Source: Vespa crabro (taxonomy: Eukaryota; Arthropoda; Insecta; Hymenoptera; Vespidae). Taken from it: a DNA stretch of 64,000 nucleotides. Below are positions 12,013 to 24,749 of this stretch, piece after piece (positions within the stretch are counted from its first letter, which is position 1; every line of letters starts with the position of its first letter). The stretch lies in NCBI RefSeq assembly GCF_910589235.1, contig NC_060966.1, positions 5,599,320 to 5,663,319 on the forward strand, written 5' to 3'. The translations under genes were made by a program, and so were the position numbers. A model generated the notes under the pieces. The model saw only the letters and a program-made list of their open reading frames with translations, was not told where the DNA came from and ran no database searches.

Positions 12013-13461
12013 ATATATCTATATATATATATATATATATGTATATAAGTAGCTGTGCACGAAAGAGATCCAAGTTGAAACGAAGCGAGAATAATAATCT
12101 CGCTATTACGATCGAGACTTTCTCGGCAGGTTTACGTAATCTTAATCGAACGAAGATCGCTCGCACGATTGACGATAGTTGTGCTCTTTTTTCTTTTCTC
12201 TCTTTTTTTTTTTTTGTTTTGTTTTATTTTGTCTCTATCTTCTCATCTTTTCATTGTTTTTTTCTCTGTCTTTTTTCGTTTTTTTTTTGTTTTCTTTTGT
12301 TTTTCTTTTTCCTTGCAAGAAAACATTATCAAATAAGTCCCGACAATTATACGTAAACGAGCTTGCGACGTAGACTTTCGAAATGATTTCTGCATTTCCT
12401 GGTATTGCGAACCGGAAATGGTAATAGCCGCAAGAACGTCCGCTCCATTATATTCCCTAACGTTTATAATACCATTTAAAAATTTTCTATCCACAAGATT
12501 TCCCTTCGTTTATTGAATTAAAATATTACGAAATATTATTTCAATTTCTATCAAGGACATTCGAATGAGATAATAATTTTCTACAATCTAATAATTTTGT
12601 CGCCATTTTCTTTTTTGTTTTCTTTGTTCTTCTTTTCACCTCCTTCGAGATATCTCTTCAAAGTACGAATGAAATTTAAAAATCGTTCCAAAGTCTAATT
12701 CGTTTCGTATCTAAAAATTAAAATCTTAAGATGTTGTAATCGAATTCGTTATCTCATTTGAAATATCTCACGGGGATCTCTGAAATAAAAATTCGCCTTC
12801 TAATAGAATCTTCGTTTCGTAAGTAACGAAAATTATACACCGAGACTTTGAGTCTATATAATAATGTTAAAAAAAAAAGAAAAGAAAAGAAAAGAAAAGA
12901 AAAGAAAAGAAAATAAATATAATGTTCTATGATTTATAGGAAATTATACATGATTAAAAAATTAAAAACTAGTGAAATATCGAAAATGTTAAAAAAGAAA
13001 AGAACCTTCGTCTTTCCCACGTTCGATTTCCGTCCTTTGAGGGCACTTGAAAAGAATTCAGGAAACGAAGAAAGAAGAAGAAGAAGAAGAAGAAGAAGCA
13101 GAAGAAGAAGAAGAAGCAAACGTGGCTCGTGCCGATGCATAGCCACGAGATCATCGAGAAGGATTTCGAAACGCTGGCATACCTAACGGTATGTCTCGAA
13201 GGTGGAGGTTAAACTGAGTGCCAGGAGAACGTTTGCCTTCGAAGCTGTCGACTCTCTCGAAGGAACTTCGCGTCCTTGCGAATTTCGATCAATCGATCAA
13301 TCGATCGATCTATCTATCGATCTCAACTGTCTCTAATCCTATCTTATACAGATCTAACTGAACGAATCGTTCGATCTCTTAATCGTCGGACATTTTCAAA
13401 ATTTATCAATTATTTCGTAAATAAATTAAATAAAAAATGTATTCATTAATATTGTTGTTGT

Positions 13462-13466
<5 letters not shown>

Positions 13467-13531
<65 letters not shown>
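13467..13531. repeat. compound (TA)n-(GA)n microsatellite
   Basis: A TA run of about 42 bases passes directly into a GA run of about 22 bases. Confidence 0.95.
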
Positions 13532-13532
<1 letters not shown>

Positions 13533-13998
13533 TTATGTTGTAATTATTATGCAAAAGTATAATTATATTCAAGATATACGCAAGATATAATTATTAGTAA
13601 TAAAAATTGTATAATATATTAAATTATAAAGAAAATGAATTGTTAAATACGGAGAAATTTAATTGTGAAGGTTTAACGATCAAATATGGTCTGAGGATAC
13701 ATAATCCAAGCGGCAATTGAAAATTACGAAGATTCTAATGACAGGAACAAAGCAAGTCGTGAGAAAGCAAGGACAGTAAAGCGTACAAACGCCACATGGA
13801 TATTGCGAATAAATTTTAGTAGGGATATACACACACACTCAGGATACTTTGCAACTTAAGATATAATCCTTGAAAATGTCACATAAAGGCTTGCGACAGT
13901 ATTTTAACGGCGTGAAGATCAAAGCTGACAGCAGCCAGCCATTTCGCCGACTTCCAAGTCCTACCGTAGAGGACCGGAAAGAGAAAAGAAAAGAAAAT

Positions 13999-14045
<47 letters not shown>

Positions 14046-14226
14046 TATTACATATTCCGAGATTAAAATCTTAAGAAGGAATAATCATAAATATTAGCTA
14101 ACGAGGAAAGTGAAAAATTGAACATCAGAAATTCTAATCGCCTCTAATAAATGTGATTTAATTAAAGTACTACTGGTATTATCGAATCCATAAATATTAA
14201 AATAAAATAATATCGTCAAAATTATA

Positions 14227-14229
<3 letters not shown>

Positions 14230-14267
<38 letters not shown>
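14230..14267. repeat. poly(A) homopolymer
   Basis: An uninterrupted A run of about 38 bases, among the longest homopolymers in the window. Confidence 0.95.
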
Positions 14268-14268
<1 letters not shown>

Positions 14269-14815
14269 AAATCGATAATAATTAAATCAGACCGAAGAAA
14301 GTTCGATCAGTAATCACCGATTAATATCTTTAAATTAAAACCGCTACGCTCTATGAGGATTGGACCAACGAAGATGATTTAACAATAGATCAATTTCTCA
14401 GACGGTACTTTTCGTAGAGCAAAACAGATCATTTGAAATACTTTAGACGCAAAAAAAAAAAAAATAAACAAACAAACAAACGCGTCTTAAATGAAAATAA
14501 GTGATCGTCGAGAAAAAAGAAAACAAAGAAAAAAAAGAGAAAAGAAAAGAAAAGAACAGGAAAAAAAAATCAATAACAAATCTATAGATCAATGTAGATT
14601 CATCGTTATCTCTAAATCAATGTGATCCCAATACGTCGAACGAATATAATAGAAAATAATTAAAGATAGACGAGTTTTAGAGATGATTCGTAAGGATAGA
14701 TCAGTAGACTCGGTAAAGAGACGCGTGCAATTAGAAAGGTTGGGCTCGAAGCTGAGAAGAGAGAGCGTGGATAGATAAATAGATTCATAGTAAAGTTAGA
14801 GAGAAAGAGAAAGAG

Positions 14816-14850
<35 letters not shown>

Positions 14851-14929
14851 GAGAGAAAGAGATATCGAGAATGAAAAAAAGAGATGAGGAGGAGGATGAG
14901 GAGGGAAGTAGAGAGGTGTGAGGAGGGAC

Positions 14930-15190
14930 CGAAGAAAGACATCTATCTATAGATCCTGGACAAGTCGAGTCGTCGAGAGTCTTCCGAGTGCCGCGAACTC
15001 GGCGACGCGCCGCGACGCACACCGTTCTTCTCTCGCCTGCCGGAATTAGATGCGAATAGAAAATAGAATGTCGTGCGAGAGTATATACCCCGACGGGATG
15101 CGTCGCGACGCCTCTTCTCCTTGGTCCCCTGATCATACTACCGTCGCCCGCCGCGTAGAAAGTTCGAGAGAAAGTGCGTATCCGTTAGTA
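14930..15190. promoter_or_regulatory. CpG-rich island in the shot intron, candidate internal promoter
   Basis: About 260 bases with frequent CG dinucleotides, including a very GC-rich core at about 14985-15020 and a GTATATAC element at 15081-15088. The latter could serve as a TATA box on either strand. It is bounded by (GA)n and AT-rich DNA. A 158-codon minus frame crosses it, but its remaining part is (GA)n-derived Leu/Ser/Phe, so I do not call it coding. An internal shot promoter is possible but unproven. Confidence 0.35.
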
Positions 15191-15399
15191 CTTAATCCTC
15201 TTTATAATAACTTATTCCTTATTTTATCCCATAACTTCATCCTAAGGTAAACATCGATTGGAATTTTTATGAAGAAACGAGAAATCTTTTCCACGATTAT
15301 CGATTATCCTTATTTATTTATTTATCTATTCATCTAAGTTGTTGGGAAATTTTTTAGATGAATAATTTTCAATTTTTTTTCTCCCTCGATTATTATTCG

Positions 15400-15402
<3 letters not shown>

Positions 15403-15444
<42 letters not shown>
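15403..15444. repeat. (TC)n microsatellite
   Basis: A clean TC run with one TTTC break near its right end. Confidence 0.95.
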
Positions 15445-15455
<11 letters not shown>

Positions 15456-17096
15456 TTTCTTTTTTGTTCTTTTTTCTTTTGAGAAAAATGAATGAATTAG
15501 AAAAATATTCCAACTATTTACATGTCCACCAAAGTTCTACTATATGATATTCTATATCTATTAAATCCGATTAGAATGAATTAATAAATTGGACAATAAT
15601 TCTGATTGCTTATAAATGACGAAATCAAAATTTCCTATGCGTTTCATATATTCCCTATTTTCTTTTAACGCATAGATTAAAATACTATACAGATTGGCGT
15701 GAGTAAACGATTAAGAAAAAGAAAAAAAAAAAGAAAAAGAAAAAGAAAAAGAAAAAAAAAGAAAGGAAAAGGAAAAAAGAAAAAGGAAAGAAAAATATTC
15801 TGGCCGTTTGTTCACGAGCACAATCAAATTTTTCTTACACATTTCTTATATCTTTTTTTTTTTTTTTTTTTTTATCCTCTTTTAATGCAGAACGAATGAG
15901 GATAAACGACATGTATCTCGCGTTGTTAACCGTTACGCATTGTTTAAAACGAAGACGACGACACGGAAGGAAGCCCCTGGTACATAGAAGTCATGAGACA
16001 CAGGAAAGTATTGTGTTGAATCATTACCAATCATCATCATCATCGTCGTCGTCGTCGTCGTCATCATCATCATCGTCATGCAAACAATTGAGAAAAAATA
16101 AGTTCACCAAGTAAAAAAATTTTGCAAAGAGAAATTTCTTATAAAAAAAATTCCTTTAAAACGAATTAATTCGTCGATTGCTATAGATAACTTTGATTAA
16201 TGATACACATTAATTATTTTATTAATACTGTCAAGCCTTGGGAAAAGGGTGTGCTCCTTAAACTCAGAAATATTTTTTAATAAAGTAAGAATGACGCTTT
16301 AAACAACCTCATTACTTTTCGACGATCGAACGTGCGAACGAGGTCGTATCGAAGTGAGAGTGGGAGAAAGGATAGAATAGGAAAAATGAGAGAGGAGAGA
16401 GAGAGAGAGAGAGAGAGAAAGTAGAAAAGAAAAAATAAATGAATGAACGAAGGAACAAAATGAATGGATGAATGATTAAATAAATTAATGAACAAACGTC
16501 TCGAATTCACTGATTACTCCAACTCAATTAATATTCTAAATTAAACAACGTAATTAACAAAATTAAAAATTAAATGAAATTATAAATGAACGTTTCTAAT
16601 AGTACGTCATTTTGATCAGTCTTACTCTTACAAAAAACTCTTACAAAAAAAAAAAAAAGAAAGAAAGAAAGAAAGAGAAAAATATTCCAGAATTTTAGAT
16701 TTTTTATTAGATAATAATTGTATTCGATATAGTGACGATTAATTAATTTCATCGAATTTATTCCAGGTACGTGTATTATAATAAACATATACCGAGAGAT
16801 TTAACTTACTCAGAGGGAGTCTCGAAAAGGAATGAAAAGAGGGGTGAAAGGGAGAAAGGGGGAGATTGAAGAAGGGAGGGTGGGGTGGTGTGTCCGGTAC
16901 GGTGGCATTCTTGCGAGCAGTCGCATAACGGGTCCTCGACTTGATATTCTCCCGGACTTACTAACCGAACCTCTAACTTCACACAAACCTCCCGAAGGAA
17001 TCTCGGTTTCGATGCGGTTATCGAATGTAACGAGGGAAGAGGGGATAATGATTATGCGTATTCCTGGAATCCAGGAATGAACTAATTTCCATTTAA

Positions 17097-17100
<4 letters not shown>

Positions 17101-17140
<40 letters not shown>
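17101..17140. repeat. (TA)n microsatellite
   Basis: An uninterrupted TA run of 20 units. Confidence 0.95.
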
Positions 17141-17142
<2 letters not shown>

Positions 17143-17449
17143 CACATACACATATAAATAATCAACACGTTATTATGCGTCAACGAATGATATCAAAGAA
17201 TGATTTCGTGTGTTTTAAGATCAAACAAAACAAAAAAAAAAGAAAAAGAAAAAGAAACTTCATAGAATCATTTATTCACAGACGATTCTATGTGTCTTGG
17301 ATATCAAAGAATAATACAACCATAATAAAAAGAAAGGAGCCTCTCGAATGTATGACGATCGATCCATAAATGGTTAGGTATGGGGGCCGTTGTAATGATA
17401 CGTGGGAGAGAGCATGAGGTAAGAAAAAAAAATAATAAAAAACCGAAAA

Positions 17450-17452
<3 letters not shown>

Positions 17453-17488
<36 letters not shown>

Positions 17489-17508
17489 TGATGATGATGA
17501 TGATGATG
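17453..17508. repeat. compound (AAT)n-(GAT)n trinucleotide repeat
   Basis: AAT units pass into GAT units by a single-base change in the repeat unit. On paper they encode poly-Ile and poly-Met, an artefact of the repeat. Confidence 0.95.
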
Positions 17509-18172
17509 GAAGACACGTGGGGTATAAGTTACAAAGGACTCGAAACCAAACAAAGAAGACATGGTCTCATCAATCGACGAATCTTAATTGTCTCTAATTG
17601 TGTAAAAATTTTTTTTACGCTCATCTAACCCATCCCATACTATATTTGGAATTTTATAACATTTTATTTTCACGTAGGTGTCCCGTTGTTTTTAGGATGA
17701 TATCACGTTTTTATCAAGATCGATATACATTTCATCTTAAACCTAATCGAGATACGTGAGTTGACGAAGAATGCTGCCACTTCTGTCTTCCTTATATATA
17801 TATATATATATATTAATTAATATATATTAGGAATTTTATCGCTTTTCTCATTGGTCAAAATGAATGAAAACTAATCTACCAGATTTAAACAATTTCACAA
17901 ACGTTTCCTTATTTATACCTCTATCACCTCCTTTTTCTGAGAAAAGAAAGAAGATTAAAAAAGGAATAAAAAAGAAAAAAAAAAAAGAAAAAAAAAGATA
18001 AAAAAAATAAAAAAAAATTGATCTTCACGGACGAGACGATTTCGAAAATTCCTGAGAACATCATGACGTAACAATGAGATGTTTAAATTGAAGAATGTAA
18101 AACAAAGGCATGTTTGAATTAATAGGTAGCACAGGTAGGTAGATAGGTAGTCGAGAGTTAGCAGGCAAACAG

Positions 18173-18174
<2 letters not shown>

Positions 18175-18237
<63 letters not shown>

Positions 18238-18305
18238 TAAGCAAGCAAGTAAGTAAGTAAGTAAGCAACCAAGGAGGCAACCAAGCAAGCAAGTAAGTAA
18301 GTAAG
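18175..18305. repeat. (AAGC)n/(AAGT)n tetranucleotide array
   Basis: About 130 bases of AAGC units grade into AAGT units, with an interruption around 18267-18283. Because the unit is four bases, the minus strand reads as a Leu-Leu-Ala-Cys repeat in all three frames. That explains the overlapping Leu/Cys-rich open frames here, and none should be taken as a protein. Confidence 0.95.
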
Positions 18306-18600
18306 GAACGCGTTTAGCCCTGCCCAGCTCAGCGCCCTACCCTATAGCTTGCCCTGCCCAGACCAGTTCGCCCACGGCGAGGACTAACTGTGAGGACGAT
18401 GTCTCGTCTTCGCAACGACTGATCAAACCGAATCGCATGTGACTTTAATTCCGGATAACAGCTATGTCGATTTCTATGTCGATGGTAATCCTCCCCTCCT
18501 CCCTCTCTCTCCCTCCCGCCCTCCCGCCCTCCCCCGACTTGGCTCTAACGGATCACCCGCATTTAAAGAAGAAGCCGCTATTGTCCTAGTCTGCTAGATG
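18306..18600. promoter_or_regulatory. GC-rich island in the shot intron
   Basis: About 290 bases richer in G+C than the flanks. They include an exact direct repeat GCCCTGCCCAG at 18317-18327 and 18351-18361, and a C-rich tract at about 18500-18535. No plausible open frame spans it. An unannotated promoter or enhancer is possible. This is inference from composition only. Confidence 0.3.
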
Positions 18601-19645
18601 TGTTTCGACGTCATAAAACAAGATAAATAGATAATTGGTTTCTAACGGGTTTGAATGTTACTGTTAAGTGACATCTAAAGTCTTAATAAATTGTTTAGAA
18701 ATTATTGGTCTCAAAAAAAAAAAAAAAATAAAAAAAAAAAAAGAAAAAAAATATGCTCATTTCTATTTGGAGATTTCTTTTTTCTATACGATCTTTTTAC
18801 GCGACTATTGTTTTCATGGAAATATTTAATTGAACAATATATTGTATTCCCTATTATTATATTATTCATTGGATAAAAAATATTTAAGTTGTTATTAGAT
18901 ATTATAAAAACTAATCGTACATCATTGATCGTAAAATATTATAATTAAAATCTCTGATATATAAAAATAAAATAAAATAAGAAACAATCCTATCGAATTA
19001 TTTAATATTCTATCGATAAAAAATGAAAATAAAAGATGAAGCCAAAAATTAAAAGAAAAGAAAAGAAAAGAAAAAAAAAAAAAACAGAAAAAAAATAAGA
19101 AAACAAAAGCCCAAAAAGAATAGCTGTCGAAAATTTTCAAGAAATAGAAAAAAATTCAAACGTCGTAACCCTTCGGGCAATGTTGAAAAAGGAAAAAAAT
19201 AAATAAATAAATAAATAACTAAAAAAAAAAAAAAAAAAAAACAAGTTGCATTCCATGAAACGATTCTTATCAAGGCCGAACACGCCCTAAGTCGTTAGAC
19301 GTAGGGCGATAATCGTAATCGTGATCACGATACACAGGTAAATACGTGGTGGCTCGGTCTCGAACATCGGTATCGAACTTGTATCGACGAGATGTCTGCC
19401 TGCCATGGGTGAAACTCTGGCATTTCCATATCCGTCGTACGTCATCGATGTTCTCTCCTCGTGCATATAAGTTACTCGTTTCAAACTGACGCCACTGTGT
19501 GCCGGAACTCAACCGAGATATTTCCTTTATCATCAGACATTATCGCTACCCGCCTCTTTCTTCGTTATACGTTATATGTATGTGTTAGTTCGAGGTGAGG
19601 CATTTTACGAAGACATTTTTTCTTTTTTTGAAAAAGAAATTTTCA

Positions 19646-19696
<51 letters not shown>

Positions 19697-19761
19697 TAAA
19701 AAGAACCTTGCCGATAACAAACTCGTGACATATTCGTTAATAATAGTATTTGTAAGAACAA

Positions 19762-19931
19762 TTTGACAGAAAACAGCTGATATTTATTTTGAATAACAGC
19801 TGTTACGTTATAAATTTGACAGATATAACATAGTTGAATATTTATCTAGAAAAAGATTTCATCCCTGGCAGTAATAATGTTTTATTTATATTATAAATAA
19901 ATATTACATATAACAGCTGTTTTCTGTCAAA
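19762..19931. mobile_element. 170-bp element with perfect 18-bp inverted ends (MITE-like)
   Basis: The left end TTTGACAGAAAACAGCTG (19762-19779) is matched by an exact inverted copy at 19914-19931. Inside lie another CAGCTGTTA motif near 19797 and another TTTGACAGA near 19815, so the arms show partial internal repetition. The interior is AT-rich with no open frame. The structure fits a short non-autonomous DNA transposon. No convincing target-site duplication is visible at the exact arm ends, so an inverted-repeat regulatory hairpin remains possible. Confidence 0.45.
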
Positions 19932-22485
19932 CTTGGAATCATCGATCGGCTGATACAAAAATTCTCTTTTATATTCTTAAAAAAAAAAAAAAAAAAAAAA
20001 AAAGTATCTATTGACAAATATTAATAATTATTAATAAGTATAATAACGGTAATTCATTTATTATCGAATATTTATTACATCTTACGATGAGAACACACAG
20101 AAATCATTTTGAAAAATGAAACTCCATCTCTGACGTAAGAGGATACCTAAAAGTATATACCTGTCGGAACATAAGGTCGAACGCACCTAGAATATTTATT
20201 CTTTATCGTATAACAGAAACATCCTATTTATGGCTACGGATTTAGCTGATCTCCCGAAGAACACCAAAACGAAATGAAAGTATACGGTATGGTAGAAAAT
20301 GTGAACGTGAACGATTCGTCGTGTTTTACAGGTTGGATGAACGGTTCGAGTTAAACTTCTTGGAAGTCGCAGACACCTGCTAACTATCGTCAACTTGATA
20401 AGAGAAACGGTCAGACACTAATAGAGAAATGACCGTTTCGTATATGAACAAGGATAGAAAGAAAAATTAGAATTTTTTATCTTTCCCCGTAATATCTTCG
20501 ATCATTTTCGACGAAAGATAATTTTAATATTTTTCTTATAAGGATATTTTTGTAAAATTCTTACGAGAAAAAAAAAAAAAGAAAAAGGGGAAAAAAATAA
20601 TATGCTTTATAGAAATGCAAATTTGTATAGATATACATATATAATAAATTTTTTTAATACTTGAAATAAAATTTTATTATATAGATCGATCCTCGATACT
20701 CGATCGGAATCAATCGTTTATTTACGTTAATTCGAAAAAATGAAAATAAATCGTCAAAATAATTTCTACGCGAGAAATAAATGTCTTTAAAGGAAGAATA
20801 AAATTTGAACGAAAATCTATTAAAAGGTTAGCCTTATGTAAAGATTTATGTACGACTTAGGTGCCGAGTCGTACCACCGAAACTTGCACGAACATTTCAA
20901 ACTAACTTTCTAACTGTAATCGCAATATACATTAACTTGTCTAGGATTGCAAAGCCCTCCTTGGCCCTTTTGGGATAGTTAAACTAGTTCAACATGGATA
21001 TGGGATTAATCGTTCGAAGGATCACGAATGCGAATCAAAATCTAGAAATCATTTTGTATTAGATTAGATCGAAATAGAAATTAGATCGTTCGAAACCTGT
21101 TTAGAACTTTGAAAGTGAATGTTTTAAATCATTATATTACATTGTTATTTTCTACGATGCCAATTCATCGAATTCTAATATTAAAAGTTTCATATGGATT
21201 AGAAAAATTATAAATAAATTTCTATAGAACTGAGCTATTATCGGAGATCGTTATTAGAGATACATATATTAATAATTAAATACTTGGAAATTTGTTTAGA
21301 ACTTTGCAAAAAAAAAAAAAAAAAGAAAAAAAAGAAAAGAAAAAATTAAAAAGCAATTAAAAATAAAATCATCATTTATCATTTACAAAATCTTATTAAA
21401 TTTATCCAACTTTCAATGAATTATTATATTAGAAATTTTGATATAGATTCAAAAATAAATTTCTAATATTAGTAAGAAATTATCCATTGACCAATCGAAC
21501 TATCATATCTCAGTTGTCTTGACGTTTCAATTAGTTAAGACTTCAACAAGAGAAAAGAAGAGAAACTCTAGATATATATCTATACGAATAGCTTAGCAAT
21601 TAGCAATTCTAAGCAAAGCGACTAACATTTATGGCGATATACCTATGACATAAATGGGTTATCACGATGCTCCGGAAAGTGCGCCATTAGAGAAACGATT
21701 TAACACGATGAAGAAGGAGTGCAGCACGTGTTCGCGTTTACCTGCAAACTTACACTAACGTTAGACGATATTTCTTCGTAGAATTCACTTAAGGCCAAGG
21801 AACAATTTCCATAAAACGATGGAGAACACGTTACTTCAGATCGTAAATTTCCAACTTATGTGCATTTACCGGAAAAATGATCTTATGAAATTCTAATGGA
21901 AAATTTGTGGGCAAACAAAAAAAAAAAAAAAAAGAAGAAAGAAAGAAAAAGAAAGATCCAAAATCTCAATATTTTTTTTCACTCACGATTTGAAAACATT
22001 CACAAAAGAAAAAGGACAAAAAAATCAATCGATCGATCACCATCATTAACCATGTTAAAGATTCTAAACAAATTAATAAGATCAATTTTGATCATAGTAA
22101 ATAATCATAAATAGAAAAATAATTATTGGATAATAAATAAATACAATAACAAATTACATTTAATTATTAACAAAGATTATTTAAAAAAAAATAAAAACTA
22201 TAATGGAAAGAATAATTTCTACGTTCAAAATGGAAATGCATTAGTTCCTTTTTCTCATCGTTTGTTCTATAATTAAATCTCATTTTGTATGATTATGTGT
22301 GTGTGTGTATGTGTGTGAAAGAAAGAAAAAAATGAGAGAAGAGTAAGAGTAAGAGTAAGAGAGAAAGAAATATGGTTATTATTAGAATGTGTTGGTGCAA
22401 TCGTTTTCATACTTAAAATGCCATTAGAAAATGGAAATTCCACAACGATGAAATCTTTAAACAAATTCTATCGATAGTTTTCTTA

Positions 22486-22522
<37 letters not shown>

Positions 22523-23540
22523 TATATATATTACATCGTATTACGTTATTCTAAAGCTTTGTTTCCACGTTTTAAAGAAGATCACGAAGGATGGAAAAGA
22601 AAAGTAGTAGAAAGTAAGTACATTACGGCACGTATTAAAAGAGACGTATCATTTCCACGTTGGCATCCTCGATTACGAAAGTCACGACTGTGTAAAGTTT
22701 CGTGCAAAATGTTAAAGCTTTAAAAATAACTTGTATATCTTTTTTCTTTTCATTTCACTTTATCTTATCTCTTTTTCATCATTGAAAATATTCGAAAAGC
22801 AACGAACTTCGAAATCGAATATTCGTTTTTAATCTACATATATGAACTTTCTAATTTTCCAAACAAATTTTTCTATTATGTGTGTCCATGTTTATGTGTG
22901 TACGTGTGTGTGTATGTGTTTGTACGAACATGTGAATTTTCTTTTAATTTTCTATCCATAAAATATTTTTCCAACTATTTCTCGATTTCTCCATGTTCTT
23001 TATTGCGAATATTTTGTTTTTTTTTTTCTTCTGATTAATTTTTAACTAACGATTCTCAATCGATAATTAATACTAGTCAACGTGTGATCAAGTAACTCGA
23101 TCGAAGAACTCAAGACGACGATAAGGAGGTCGGTCTCGCTTTTATATACCGTTTACAGCCTTGACGAGATACAAGTGTATACGGTGTGTGGTCTTTCTTT
23201 AAGGCTTCACTTCAGAGGAGCTGTTAATCCGACCAATTTTTCCCTACTCTACCTTCGTAATACGTTTTAAGAATAAATTAAATAAGTTTTTCTTTCTTTC
23301 TCCTCTCTCTCTCTCACACATTTTCTCTCCAAGAGTAGAATATAATACTATTTAGGCTTTCTTCCAAACTTTAATCACCGTCACTTGATTTAGTCACGGT
23401 CCAACAGCTCAACCGATTCGTTACTAAAGAGCTTTGCGGAAAGAGAGTTTGCGATCGTGAGATGAACCCAAAATGAATCGCTATAGTCTTAAAATACTCT
23501 GTCAAAGAAAAATCAGGTATTGAGATTTAGAGATTTTTTT

Positions 23541-23765
23541 TACATGACCAGGGCCAAAAGTTCTTTATTCAGCTAAAACACCAATTATAAATAAGTTTCT
23601 TTTTTACTTTCTGAACAAAAAAAAAAAAAAGAACATTAAAAAATTCCCAGAAGGTCTCTCCCTTTCTTTCTTAAAAGAAGGAAAAAAAAAAAAAAGGAAA
23701 GAGAAAAAACGAAAAAGAATAATTGATCTCTAAGACGATCTAAAAAACTTTTGGCCCGCCCCGTA
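23541..23765. mobile_element. 225-bp MITE-like element with TA-flanked inverted repeats
   Basis: GGGCCAAAAGTTCTTTA at 23551-23567 recurs in inverted orientation near 23741-23757 with one mismatch. Outside the arms both ends reach a TA dinucleotide (23541-23542 and 23764-23765), as expected of Tc1/mariner target duplications. The left outer spacer is slightly longer than the right. The interior is A-rich filler with no transposase, so any element would be non-autonomous. The GGCCAAAAGTT ends resemble termini I associate with mariner-type elements, but this was not checked against a library. Confidence 0.45.
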
Positions 23766-24749
23766 TCTCTAATTCTTCCTTTCCTTCTTTTTTTCTTTTC
23801 TTTTTTCTTTTTTTCTCCCTCTTGGCCACCTTCCAAGAATTGTATAAGAAATATTATCGAACGATAAAAATGCTACGAAGGAAATAAGGTCAATTTCCAT
23901 CTAATTTCAATCAAAGAGAAACTATTGGAAAGTGTGGAAAATCTTATTTCCACCTTGTTGAATATTTAAAAAGCAAAGAAAGAAACAGAAGAGATAGAAA
24001 ATTGATTTTAAAAGATTCTCACATAACGATAAAAATGGAATATATTGATAAGTAATAAATTCCGCTTGAAAACTTACGACCTTCTTTTCATTTTTAAATT
24101 TTGCATTCGTAATATGGAAGGGATTACGCGGAGTCGACGTCCTTGCGATAAAAACAAGTTCCTACTGCACGTGTTTTCCCCGTGTTTGAACGAATGTGCG
24201 TGTCCTAAACATTTTTATATAAAACGAGGTTAAAGGATATAAGAGATAATACGAAAAAATTACATATGTAATAATTATAAACTATTAGAAATTTATAATA
24301 AAACGCAATTTAAATAGAAACTTTCAAAACGATACATATCTAAGAAGTTTTTAAGAATTAACAATTAATTAAATCCCATTTTCGAAATCCTAAATTACGA
24401 ATATTTAAAATCAAACACAAAATGATAATACCTAATACGAAGTTTGGCAAACAATTAGAAAACTATCGAGAGTTGAATTAAACGATAAGTATTCTTACGG
24501 CGAATGAACTGTTCGAATGAACAGAAACGAATTTTCACGACAAAATATTAGAAAGTGTTTAGATAATGAAAAGTTTATATACTTAAGTATATATTTTTTA
24601 ATGATAAGTATTTACGACGAAAGAATTAAGATATGAAATAAATCAAAGTAAAACAATAAAGTTTCTAAAAAAGCTTTCAGGTTATAGGAAAGTTTCGTTA
24701 TTATACTAGTGTTATACTAGGCACTCGTTCTATATCTATCTCTGTCTTT

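Larger units (their letters stand above)
10881..14900 (-). other. shot: shot intron, repeat-rich
   Basis: No supported gene. Contents include an (ATC)n tract at 11382-11420, TA/TG tracts at 11610-11642 and 11985-12042, AAAAG repeats at about 12868-12915, a GAA-type tract at 13073-13115, (TA)n followed by (GA)n at 13467-13531, (GA)n at 14003-14041 and a long poly(A) at 14230-14267. The open frames here are driven by these repeats. Confidence 0.7.
15191..18300 (-). other. shot: shot intron, repeat-rich
   Basis: No supported gene. Contents are a (TC)n tract at 15403-15444, a TCA/TCG repeat at 16031-16078, (GA)n at 16393-16418, (TA)n at 17101-17140, an AAT then GAT trinucleotide tract at 17453-17508 and a large AAGC/AAGT tetranucleotide array ending near 18305. 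A moderately GC-rich patch without recognisable coding lies at about 16890-17060. Confidence 0.65.
18601..24740 (-). other. shot: shot intron with two inverted-repeat elements
   Basis: No supported gene. It contains the inverted-repeat elements listed separately at 19762-19931 and 23541-23765 and a TA-then-TG tract at 19648-19691. It also has poly(A) runs and a moderately GC-rich patch at 19265-19530. That patch carries an 87-codon minus frame of normal composition but with no recognised similarity. Confidence 0.6.

Noticed and set aside
14660..15136. 158-codon minus frame over the CpG island
   Set aside because: About half is (GA)n-derived Leu/Ser. The rest is Arg-rich, with no recognised domain. 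The CpG island itself explains the lack of stops.
16223..16233. TAATACTGTCA, matching the first 11 bases of miR-8
   Set aside because: The match ends there and no hairpin arm complementary to it is nearby.
17955..18288. Overlapping minus frames rich in Leu-Ala-Cys repeats
   Set aside because: They are translations of the AAGC tetranucleotide array, identical in all frames, with no start context or homology.
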